DNA from: a bacterium
Lineage (GTDB): Bacteria; Zhuqueibacterota; Zhuqueibacteria; Residuimicrobiales; Krinioviventaceae
Direction of reading: 5' to 3'
DNA: 5,283 nucleotides
NCBI GenBank assembly: GCA_024278645.1
Contig: JAJRST010000214.1
Coordinates: forward strand, 1-5,283
Positions 1 to 5,283 of this stretch are shown piece by piece (the first letter of the stretch is position 1; each line of letters begins with the position of its first letter). The notes beneath the pieces were generated by a model, which was given only the letters and a program-made list of their open reading frames with translations, searched no databases and was not told the DNA's origin. The translations under genes and the position numbers were made by a program.

Positions 1-518
1 AGGATGATGTCATGCTGCCGGGCGATTTCACTGATTTCAGCAATGGGTTGAATTGTTCCCACTTCATTGTTGGCGTGCATGATCGAAATGAGAATGGTGT
101 CCGGTCGGATGGCTTTTTCAAGCTCTTCCATGCGAATCATCCCAAATTCATCGACCGCCACGTAGGAAACCTGGAATCCGCTGCGTTCGAGATAGCGGCA
201 CACGTGCAGCACTGCCGGGTGTTCGACTTGAGAGGTGATAATGTGCCGTCCCTTGTCTTGATGCAACAGGGCGTAGCCTTTTATCGCCAGGTTGTTGGCT
301 TCGCTGCCGCCGCTGGTAAAAAATATTTCATCGGCGGCGCAACCAAGCAGATCGGCGACTTGGGCGCGCGCCCGTTCGATCGCCTTTCTGGTCTGTACGC
401 CGTACCAATGCGTGCTTGACGGATTGCCAAACCGCTCGTCAAGATAGGGCAGCATCGCTTCCCTGACTTTTAGAGCAATCGGCGTGGTTGCATTATAATC
501 AAGATAAACAGGTTTCAT
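1..518 (-). CDS. nifS: Cysteine desulfurase, NifS/IscS type (N-terminal 172 residues, cut by window edge)
   Basis: This is a PLP-dependent enzyme that removes sulfur from cysteine, giving alanine and a protein persulfide for Fe-S cluster or thio-tRNA synthesis in the cytoplasm. Reading leftward from the ATG at 518-516, the frame is open to the edge. It shows YLDYNATTP (residues 5-13), FGNPSSTH (30-37), the PLP-phosphate loop SGGSEANN (69-76), VEHPAV with the PLP-stacking His100, and MHANNEVGTIQPI (147-159). These are diagnostic of class V aminotransferase-fold desulfurases. The family is about 380-400 residues, so the PLP lysine and the catalytic cysteine loop lie outside the window. The start is backed by a GAGG ribosome binding site (complement of 524-527) five bases upstream and by the family's usual N-terminus. 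NifS and IscS subgroups cannot be separated from this part, so the symbol is provisional. The gene is divergent from the PTS cluster. Confidence 0.95.
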   Translation of the reverse strand, partial: MKPVYLDYNATTPIALKVREAMLPYLDERFGNPSSTHWYGVQTRKAIERARAQVADLLGCAADEIFFTSGGSEANNLAIKGYALLHQDKGRHIITSQVEHPAVLHVCRYLERSGFQVSYVAVDEFGMIRMEELEKAIRPDTILISIMHANNEVGTIQPIAEISEIARQHDII

Positions 519-533
519 AGCGCCCTCGTTTGA

Positions 534-562
534 TTTAAAAGTTTAACTCTCTAATTTAACAA
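534..562 (-). promoter_or_regulatory. Weak candidate sigma-70 promoter for the cysteine desulfurase
   Basis: On the minus strand TTGTTA (complement of 557-562) and TTTAAA (534-539) are separated by 17 bases, and each matches four of six consensus positions. The pair sits just upstream of the desulfurase start in AT-rich DNA. The -10 would lie only about 15 bases before the ATG, so the untranslated leader would be very short. This is a pattern match only, and AT-rich intergenic DNA gives such matches by chance. Confidence 0.25.
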
Positions 563-663
563 ATCCAGGCAAAAAAGCGAACGATGCCGACGCCTCGCTC
601 TCGGATGAAAAGCTTTGTTCCCATACTCCTCGGACTGTTTTTTTTGTAAAGGTACGGTTGATT

Positions 664-692
664 TTGACGCAAATAGCTGTTATTGGCATATT
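664..692 (+). promoter_or_regulatory. Candidate sigma-70 promoter for the PTS cluster (distal)
   Basis: TTGACG (664-669) matches five of six -35 positions. After a 17-base spacer, CATATT (687-692) matches four of six -10 positions. Transcription would begin near 699, giving a leader of about 80 bases before the EIIC start at 782. That leader would include a T8 tract (716-723) and the inverted repeat at 733-765. No transcript evidence is available; the call rests on consensus and position in the divergent intergenic region. Confidence 0.4.
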
Positions 693-725
693 TAAAACTG
701 GTGCAGGTGGGGTTGTTTTTTTTCA

Positions 726-754
726 TTGCTTCTTTAAGTGAAAATATATATCAT
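726..754 (+). promoter_or_regulatory. Alternative proximal promoter for the PTS cluster
   Basis: TTGCTT (726-731) and TATCAT (749-754) are 17 bases apart. The -10 matches five of six positions, but the -35 matches only TTG. Transcription would start near 761, a few bases before the GGAG ribosome binding site at 770-773. It could work in tandem with, or instead of, the match at 664-692. It overlaps both arms of the inverted repeat at 733-765, so a protein bound to that repeat would cover this promoter. Confidence 0.25.
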
Positions 755-765
755 AAATACTTAAA
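733..765. repeat. Inverted repeat upstream of EIIC (7-bp arms, 19-base gap)
   Basis: TTTAAGT (733-739) and ACTTAAA (759-765) are perfect reverse complements separated by a 19-base AT-rich segment containing alternating TA. The right arm ends five bases before the GGAG ribosome binding site. It could be a spaced operator or a weak AU-rich RNA hairpin near the ribosome site. It could also be chance, because the region is AT-rich. Confidence 0.35.
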
Positions 766-781
766 ACATGGAGCATTTGAA

Positions 782-1474
782 ATGTGGGTGGATATTCTTC
801 TCGCAAGTCTATGGGGCGGAGTGGTCGCGCTTGACACCACGGCGGTGTTGCAAATTATGGTGTCGCGACCCATGGTCGCCTGTTCGGTCATCGGTCTCAT
901 TTTGGGCAACTTTCAGCTTGGATTTACGATCGGCATCTTGCTGGAGTTGCTGTACATCAGCGAGCTGCCGGTCGGAGGCGCCAACTTTGCCGAAAGCAAT
1001 GTCGGCTCGGCGGCGGCCGCGGCCATCGCGATTTTAACGGTGCGCCAGTTTCCGGATCGCGTCAACATTGTCATTGCCGGGGCCCTGTTGCTGGCCGCCG
1101 TCATAAGTTGGTGCGGCGGCAATCTTGTTCGCTATATGCGGCAAATTAACGGCAGGGTTTACGACAACGTCCTGAAAAAGGAGTTGATCACCCCCTGGCA
1201 TATTAACCGGGCTCAATTTTATGGCATCGCCCTGGCCTTTTTGCTGGGCTTTTCTTGCGTGTTTATTTCCGTCGCCGTGTTCTCCGGTGTGACGCCGTTG
1301 GTTCTCAAGCATGTGCCGCTCAAGGTTGACCAAATTATGCACCCCGCCATCGGCGGCTTTTTGGCGGCGGGCTGCGTTTTTCTGGTGCACATGTTCTGGA
1401 CGCAAGGCGAACGCCGGCGACTTTTGGCGGTCGGCGTGGTCATTGGCGTGGTTATGATTTTAGGGGGGATTTGA
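782..1474 (+). CDS. PTS mannose/sorbose-family membrane subunit IIC
   Basis: This 230-residue integral inner-membrane protein would form, with EIID, the sugar channel of a mannose-type phosphotransferase system. It has several hydrophobic segments (roughly residues 4-24, 31-60, 75-87, 95-113, 146-169, 187-205, 214-230). Family hallmarks visible are LASLWGGVVALD near the N-terminus, SRP (28-30), the re-entrant-loop-like GLILGNFQLGFTIGILLEL (38-56) and LPVGG (62-66). E. coli ManY is about 266 residues, so this one is somewhat short. I chose ATG 782 because GGAG (770-773) lies eight bases upstream and the family pattern begins there. A TTG at 683 would extend the frame by 33 residues but has no ribosome binding site and runs through promoter-like DNA. 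After LPVGGA the sequence reads NFAES, where I recall a PP-D/N motif in relatives. No EIIA or EIIB gene precedes it. The sugar substrate cannot be told. Confidence 0.88.
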   Translation: MWVDILLASLWGGVVALDTTAVLQIMVSRPMVACSVIGLILGNFQLGFTIGILLELLYISELPVGGANFAESNVGSAAAAAIAILTVRQFPDRVNIVIAGALLLAAVISWCGGNLVRYMRQINGRVYDNVLKKELITPWHINRAQFYGIALAFLLGFSCVFISVAVFSGVTPLVLKHVPLKVDQIMHPAIGGFLAAGCVFLVHMFWTQGERRRLLAVGVVIGVVMILGGI

Positions 1475-2229
1475 TGACAGGTCCAAAGACATACGCTTTT
1501 GATCGCATCAACATTTTATTGCGATGTTTTGTGGTGCAGGCTTCCTGGAATTTCAAATCGATGCTGGGCCTGGGATTTTGCTTCTGCGTCATTCCTTTGG
1601 CGCGGCGCCTTTATAAAACAAAGGAGGAGCGATCCGAATTTTTGCGCCGGCATCTGGAGTTTTTTAACGCCCATCCTTACTTTGTCGGATTCTGCCTGGG
1701 CGCGGTGACCAGGCTTGAAGAGGAGGCGTTGCAGAAAAAGTGGCCGGACAAACGGCCCATATCGATTTTTAAAGAAAGAATGACCGGTCCGCTGGGCGGC
1801 CTGGGCGACCAATTGTTTTGGGATCGCATCAAGCCGGTGACAGCCGCCCTGGGAGTGCTGATCGGTTTACGATACGGTTGGGTTGCCATTCCAATATTTT
1901 TGTTCATCTATAACGTGCCGCACATTTATATTCGCGTTAAAAGTTTTAATCTCAGTTACCAGAGGGGTTTTGATGTGGTGTCGATTCTTTCGACGCGCCG
2001 CTTCAAGCAGGCGGGGCACTTGATCAGCATTGTCGGCTTGATAACCGCAGGCGTGCTTATCATCGTCGCCGCGGATTGGTCTTTTAAGCAAAACGTTGCG
2101 GTCGGAGCGGCGTTCGTCGTTTCCGCTGCCGCAACAGGGCTATTTATTTATTTCAAAAAGTCAATAAATTTTATTATATTCACGGTTGCTTTAATTAGCA
2201 TGGTTATTGGATATTTATTCACCCTGTAA
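1474..2229 (+). CDS. PTS mannose/sorbose-family membrane subunit IID
   Basis: This 251-residue partner of EIIC belongs to the EIID family, found only in mannose-type PTS transporters. Its cytoplasmic N-terminal part carries the family signature blocks QASWNFKSMLGLGF (22-35), RRHLEFFNAHP (58-68), LEEEA (81-85) and GPLGGLGDQLFW (105-116). Hydrophobic stretches follow at about 122-148, 183-200, 207-226 and 232-250. E. coli ManZ is about 280 residues, so this is slightly short but has all the blocks. Its ATG overlaps the EIIC stop in a TGATG junction, with AGGGGGG (1462-1468) five bases upstream, which points to translational coupling and equal production of the two subunits. A TTG at 1471 is a less likely start. 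The last 25 codons are AT-rich compared with the rest. Confidence 0.93.
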   Translation: MTGPKTYAFDRINILLRCFVVQASWNFKSMLGLGFCFCVIPLARRLYKTKEERSEFLRRHLEFFNAHPYFVGFCLGAVTRLEEEALQKKWPDKRPISIFKERMTGPLGGLGDQLFWDRIKPVTAALGVLIGLRYGWVAIPIFLFIYNVPHIYIRVKSFNLSYQRGFDVVSILSTRRFKQAGHLISIVGLITAGVLIIVAADWSFKQNVAVGAAFVVSAAATGLFIYFKKSINFIIFTVALISMVIGYLFTL

Positions 2230-2256
2230 ATAAAGAAACAAAATTCAGAGCAGCAC

Positions 2257-2532
2257 ATGAAATCAAAATCTTTTATCGTAAAAAATAAATTTGGCATTCA
2301 CGCACGTCCGGCGCGTCTCCTCGTCGAGACTGCCTCAAAGTACAAATCGGATATTTACATCTCTAAAAACGGTGAAGAAATCAATGCGAAAAGCATCATG
2401 GGCATATTGATGCTCGAGGCGGGCAAGGGCGCGGAGCTTGTATTGCGCATCGTAGGCGAGGATGAGAACGAGGCGTTGCAGGAAATGGAAGCAATTTTCG
2501 AGAAAATAGCGACGATCGACGAGTTGAATTAA
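2257..2532 (+). CDS. ptsH: Phosphocarrier protein HPr
   Basis: This is a 91-residue soluble phosphocarrier, close to the usual 85-90. It accepts phosphate from Enzyme I on a histidine and hands it to EIIA proteins. The active site GIHARPA (13-19) places the histidine at residue 15, the standard HPr number. The second conserved site, NAKSIMGILML (43-53), puts serine at residue 46, the target of HPr kinase/phosphorylase. A regulatory serine is therefore present, implying that a kinase may be encoded elsewhere; that is inference. It lies 27 bases after EIID and 18 bases before Enzyme I, all on one strand, so one transcript is likely. The ribosome binding site is weak (AGAG at 2247-2250, six bases before ATG), and the short spacer is AT-rich. 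Retention of His15 argues for a working phosphocarrier rather than a His-less Crh or NPr-like variant. Confidence 0.97.
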   Translation: MKSKSFIVKNKFGIHARPARLLVETASKYKSDIYISKNGEEINAKSIMGILMLEAGKGAELVLRIVGEDENEALQEMEAIFEKIATIDELN

Positions 2533-2550
2533 TCTTGAAAAGGCAGCTTG

Positions 2551-4323
2551 ATGAGCGCAAAAAAATATGAAATACGTTTACACGGGGTGGCGGCGTCGCC
2601 GGGCATTGCATTTGGCAGAATCCTGCGCATAGGCGGCGATGTCGTCGAGGTGGAGAAAAGGACAATTCAAGCGGATCAGGTTGCAGTCGAGATTGAAAAA
2701 CTGAAAATAGCGCTCGCCAAATCCAAGGCTGATTTGCAGGAGATGTATGAAAAAACGCGCGCCTCCTACGGGGAGGAGGCGGCGGAAATTTTTTCCGTTC
2801 ATAAAATAATGCTTGAAGACCCGATGGTGGTCGATGAAAGCGAAAACAAAATCAGCAAGGAAAAAGTAAACGCTGATTTTGCTTTTGCCATGGTCATGGA
2901 GAAATACATCGGCTTGTTGCGAGGCATGAATGACGAGCTATTCAAGGCGCGCTCGGCCGACGTCATTGATTTAAAACGACGCGTCATTCGCTACATTCAG
3001 GGCGGGGCCCCCAGTCGCCTAAAGCAGCTTAAAGAGCCGGCCATTATTTTCGCCAAGGAGCTGACGCCCTCCGAAACCATTCGCGTCGACAAAAGCAAGG
3101 TGCTGGGTTTTGCCATGGATTTTGGCGCTCGCACCTCGCACGCCACAATTTTGGCCAGGTCCATCAAGGTGCCGGCGGTCGTTGGGTTGAATAACGCCAG
3201 GGATATTTTAAATGACGGCGATTTTGTTGTTCTTGACGGCGACGAGGGCGTGTGCATCGTCAACCCGACACGGAAAACCATCGCCGCGTACCGAAAACGT
3301 CACGCCGATTACATCACCTTTGAGAAAAAGTTGTCTTCCATCAAAGGCCTGCCGGCGCGGACCAAGGACGGCAAGGATATCGAACTCGCCTCGAACATCG
3401 AATTCCCCAACGAGGTGGATTCTATCGTCGACCTGCGCGGCGACGGCATCGGCTTGTATCGAACCGAATATCTCTTTCTGGCGGGAGATCGCCAGCCGGA
3501 AGAAGAGCAGCAGTTTGAGGAATACAAGACCATCATTGAAAAACTGAACGGAAAGCCGCTTATTATTCGCACCTTTGATCTCGGCGGCGACAAGCCGTCC
3601 GAATTTTTGCCCATGCCGGTGGAGCTTAACCCGTTTCTTGGCGTGCGCGGCGTTCGGCTTTATCGCGGCGCCGGTCACGATTTTTTTCGGTCGCAATTGC
3701 GCGCCATTATTCGCGCCAGCGCTTATGGCGACGTTCGCATCATGTTTCCAATGATCGCCTGCGTGTCTGAAATGCGTTATTGCCGGACTATCATGGACGA
3801 GATCATGAGTGATTTTAAAGCCAAAGGCGTTCGCTTTAATAAAAAAATACCATTCGGCGCCATGATCGAAGTGCCGTCTGCGGCGGCGACCGCAGACCTC
3901 ATCGCCAGGGAATGCGATTTTCTCAGCATCGGCACCAACGATCTCATTCAATACACTATAGCTGTTGATCGCGGAAATAAAAATCTTGCCTATCTTTACC
4001 AACCATACAATCCCGCCGTATTGCGTTTTATACGCGATACCATTAAAAAAGGGCATCAACAAGGCGCCTGGGTCGGCATGTGCGGCGAGATGGCCAGCGA
4101 TCCTCTCATGACCATGGTGCTCATCGGGTTGGGCCTGGATGAATTCAGCATCAGCCCGGTGTCGCATTTGCTCGTCAAAGCCATTATACGTCATGTGGAA
4201 TACGCCGAGTGTGAAAATCTGGCGCAAAAAGCGTTGGCGCTGTCGACGTCCGATGAAGTTAAAAGCTATCTCGAAGATGTTTACAATAAAAAGTTCAAGC
4301 ATCTGCAACATTTCCCGCACTAA
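2551..4323 (+). CDS. ptsI: PTS Enzyme I (phosphoenolpyruvate-protein phosphotransferase)
   Basis: This is a 590-residue cytoplasmic enzyme that autophosphorylates from PEP and phosphorylates HPr on His15. It is slightly longer than E. coli EI (575). Order from the ATG: LHGVAASPGIAFGR (10-23); an HPr-binding helical domain to about 145, with the family-typical LEDPM at 88-92; the swivelling His domain with GARTSHATILARS (191-203) and active His197; and the PEP-binding barrel. Barrel residues expected in the family are all present: GLYRTE (Arg304), RTFDLGGDKP (Arg340), NPFLGVRGVR (360-369), IEVPSA (Glu440), GTNDLIQYT (Asn463, Asp464), DRGN (Arg474) and MCGEMA (Cys511). Nothing suggests loss of function or a GAF-fused nitrogen-type EI. 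I prefer ATG 2551, eight bases after AAGG (2539-2542), over the adjacent TTG at 2548. The frame is intact to TAA at 4321-4323. Confidence 0.98.
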   Translation: MSAKKYEIRLHGVAASPGIAFGRILRIGGDVVEVEKRTIQADQVAVEIEKLKIALAKSKADLQEMYEKTRASYGEEAAEIFSVHKIMLEDPMVVDESENKISKEKVNADFAFAMVMEKYIGLLRGMNDELFKARSADVIDLKRRVIRYIQGGAPSRLKQLKEPAIIFAKELTPSETIRVDKSKVLGFAMDFGARTSHATILARSIKVPAVVGLNNARDILNDGDFVVLDGDEGVCIVNPTRKTIAAYRKRHADYITFEKKLSSIKGLPARTKDGKDIELASNIEFPNEVDSIVDLRGDGIGLYRTEYLFLAGDRQPEEEQQFEEYKTIIEKLNGKPLIIRTFDLGGDKPSEFLPMPVELNPFLGVRGVRLYRGAGHDFFRSQLRAIIRASAYGDVRIMFPMIACVSEMRYCRTIMDEIMSDFKAKGVRFNKKIPFGAMIEVPSAAATADLIARECDFLSIGTNDLIQYTIAVDRGNKNLAYLYQPYNPAVLRFIRDTIKKGHQQGAWVGMCGEMASDPLMTMVLIGLGLDEFSISPVSHLLVKAIIRHVEYAECENLAQKALALSTSDEVKSYLEDVYNKKFKHLQHFPH

Positions 4324-4324
4324 A

Positions 4325-4342
4325 GTTGTTCGCCCGAACAAC
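4325..4342. repeat. Perfect palindrome just after the Enzyme I stop
   Basis: GTTGTTCG (4325-4332) and CGAACAAC (4335-4342) are exact reverse complements around a central CC, starting one base after the TAA. As RNA it would fold as a 7-bp stem with a GCCC tetraloop. No T-run follows (the next bases are GTGCGATATC), so it is not a classical intrinsic terminator. It could protect the 3' end of the PTS message, slow transcription into metK, or be a DNA-binding site. The structure is directly visible, but its role is not. Confidence 0.6.
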
Positions 4343-4482
4343 GTGCGATATCGATGCTCCAGGATCAGCAATGGCTTAAAAGTAATTACGCAGACCCCCA
4401 AAGCTGTTGGTAGTTACTGAGGATTTTCAAGCCCCTTGGTCTATTGATTTATTTACAAAAACAGAAAAGGGAGATACAACCT
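4343..4482 (+). promoter_or_regulatory. Spacer and possible structured leader before metK
   Basis: This non-coding stretch separates Enzyme I from metK. AGTAATTAC (4381-4389) can pair with GTAGTTACT (4410-4418) using one G-U pair, around a 20-base loop holding a C5 run (4395-4399). A competing small hairpin CCAA-AGCTG-TTGG lies at 4398-4410, and a weak CAAG-CCC-CTTG hairpin at 4428-4438. The last 40 bases are AT-rich and end with AAGGGAG (4467-4473), the metK ribosome binding site. I see no core of the SAM-I, SAM-II or SAH riboswitch classes and no convincing -35/-10 pair. A regulatory role is inferred only from spacer length, pairing and position before a gene often controlled by its product. 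Confidence 0.3.
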
Positions 4483-5283
4483 ATGGCAGAAATGCTTTTT
4501 ACATCAGAGTCGGTAACAGAAGGACATCCGGACAAGGTGGCGGATCAGATATCCGATGCCGTGCTTGACGCTGTGTTCGCGGAGGATCCGAATGGTCGAG
4601 TGGCCTGCGAGACGTTTGTCACCACGGGGCTTGTTCTTGTCGGCGGCGAAATCACTACCGAGACTTATGTCGATATTCCGACGATCGTTCGAAATACGGT
4701 TGAAGAGATCGGTTATACGAACGCCGCTTTTGGATTCGACTATGAAACGTGCGCCGTTCTGACGACCATTGACCAGCAATCGTCCGATATCGCGCTTGGC
4801 GTCAATCGCGACGGCGCCGGCGACCAGGGCATGATGTTCGGCTTTGCCTGCGACGAAACCGAGGAATTGATGCCGCTGCCCATTATGCTGGCTCACAAGT
4901 TGACGCAACGGTTGGCCATGGTCAGAAAAAGCGGCGAACTCGATTTTCTGCGGCCTGACGGCAAGTCGCAGGTCACGGTCAGGTATGTCGACGGCGCGCC
5001 CGTATCCATCGATACGATCGTGATCTCGACGCAGCACTCGCCCGATGTGGACAATGAAACAATCCGACATGAAATTATTGAACGAGTGATTTTTCCGGTA
5101 TTGCCAAAGGATTTGCTGCCTACGGACGGACCCGTTTACCACATAAACCCGACAGGACGTTTTGTGACCGGCGGTCCGCAAGGCGACGCCGGCCTGACCG
5201 GTCGTAAAATTATCGTCGACACTTATGGCGGCTACGCGCGTCACGGCGGCGGCGCTTTTTCGGGCAAGGATCCGACAAAAGTC
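4483..5283 (+). CDS. metK: S-adenosylmethionine synthetase (first 267 residues, cut by window edge)
   Basis: This cytoplasmic enzyme makes S-adenosylmethionine from methionine and ATP, releasing phosphate and pyrophosphate. The frame runs in phase to the last base. Visible landmarks are FTSESVTEGHPDKVADQISDA (6-26, catalytic His15 and metal-binding Asp17), the cofactor-binding Glu43 region ACETFVTTGL (41-50), DQQSSDIALGV (97-107), the signature GAGDQGMMFG (111-120), NPTGRFVTGGPQGDAGLTGRK (222-242) and the second signature GGGAFSGKD (255-263). Full-length enzymes are about 385-400 residues, so roughly 120 C-terminal residues are missing only because the window ends. The ATG is supported by AAGGGAG (4467-4473) nine bases upstream and by the family N-terminus. 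It lies 159 bases after Enzyme I on the same strand, so it may be read through from the PTS genes or have its own promoter. Confidence 0.98.
   Translation, partial: MAEMLFTSESVTEGHPDKVADQISDAVLDAVFAEDPNGRVACETFVTTGLVLVGGEITTETYVDIPTIVRNTVEEIGYTNAAFGFDYETCAVLTTIDQQSSDIALGVNRDGAGDQGMMFGFACDETEELMPLPIMLAHKLTQRLAMVRKSGELDFLRPDGKSQVTVRYVDGAPVSIDTIVISTQHSPDVDNETIRHEIIERVIFPVLPKDLLPTDGPVYHINPTGRFVTGGPQGDAGLTGRKIIVDTYGGYARHGGGAFSGKDPTKV

Noticed and set aside
12..419. Plus-strand open frame of 135 codons at the left edge
   Set aside because: It is antisense to the cysteine desulfurase, which runs off the window and is clearly the real gene.
577..645. Possible terminator ending in the T8 tract at 638-645
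   Set aside because: No GC-rich stem precedes the T-run, and the flanking genes diverge, so no terminator is expected here.
683..781. 33-residue N-terminal extension of EIIC from a TTG
   Set aside because: There is no ribosome binding site before the TTG and the stretch overlaps promoter-like AT-rich DNA. ATG 782 has GGAG at a good distance and fits the family start.
2761..2780. Hairpin and strong Shine-Dalgarno-like GGGAGGAGG inside ptsI
   Set aside because: It encodes ordinary Enzyme I residues (ASYGEEA), and no start codon lies at a suitable distance downstream, so an internal gene start is unlikely.
4325..4342. LexA-like SOS box
   Set aside because: The half-sites are GTTC-N4-GAAC, the opposite order to the Gram-positive GAAC-N4-GTTC box, and neither ptsI nor metK is an SOS gene.
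3208..4401. Long open frame (397 codons) on the minus strand opposite Enzyme I
   Set aside because: It lies antisense to a fully convincing ptsI. Its translation shows no recognisable family, and it is explained by codon bias of the coding strand.
4354..4413. Small open frame of 19 codons in the ptsI-metK spacer as a leader peptide
   Set aside because: It has no ribosome binding site, no run of regulatory codons such as methionine, and ends inside the proposed stem. Chance is the simpler explanation.
4504..5244. Open frame of 246 codons on the minus strand opposite metK
   Set aside because: It is a shadow of metK, whose plus-strand frame has all the family signatures.

Overview
The window carries the start of one cysteine desulfurase gene on the minus strand and, divergent from it, a compact plus-strand cluster. 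The cluster holds two membrane subunits of a mannose-type phosphotransferase system (EIIC, EIID), the general PTS proteins HPr and Enzyme I, and then the first two thirds of S-adenosylmethionine synthetase. Every gene is recognisable. I see no mobile element, CRISPR array, rRNA or tRNA, and no clear sign of horizontal transfer.

Layout: 1-518 (minus) is a NifS/IscS-type cysteine desulfurase cut by the left edge. 519-781 is an AT-rich divergent intergenic region with candidate promoters and an inverted repeat. 782-1474 is EIIC, and 1474-2229 is EIID, overlapping it by one base. 2257-2532 is HPr, and 2551-4323 is Enzyme I. 4324-4482 is a 159-base spacer with a perfect palindrome just after the Enzyme I stop and a second possible stem. 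4483-5283 is metK, cut by the right edge.

How it works together: Enzyme I takes phosphate from PEP and passes it to His15 of HPr, which passes it to an EIIA/EIIB pair. In a mannose-type system EIIB phosphorylates sugar imported by the EIIC-EIID membrane complex. EIIA and EIIB are not in this window, and the plus-strand cluster begins at EIIC, so they must be encoded elsewhere or be absent. HPr also has the Ser46 site used by HPr kinase/phosphorylase, which suggests serine-phosphorylation control as well as phosphotransfer.

Organism: a bacterium of roughly balanced GC with a Gram-negative feel. An HPr-Enzyme I-metK order, with mannose-type EII parts nearby and an HPr carrying Ser46, resembles what I recall from Deltaproteobacteria (Desulfobacterota/Myxococcota, for example Geobacter). 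This placement is inference from gene order and memory of the families, not from a search. The region looks like ordinary chromosomal housekeeping DNA. The less ordinary points are the incomplete PTS complement, an atypical EIIC motif, and the structured spacer before metK.
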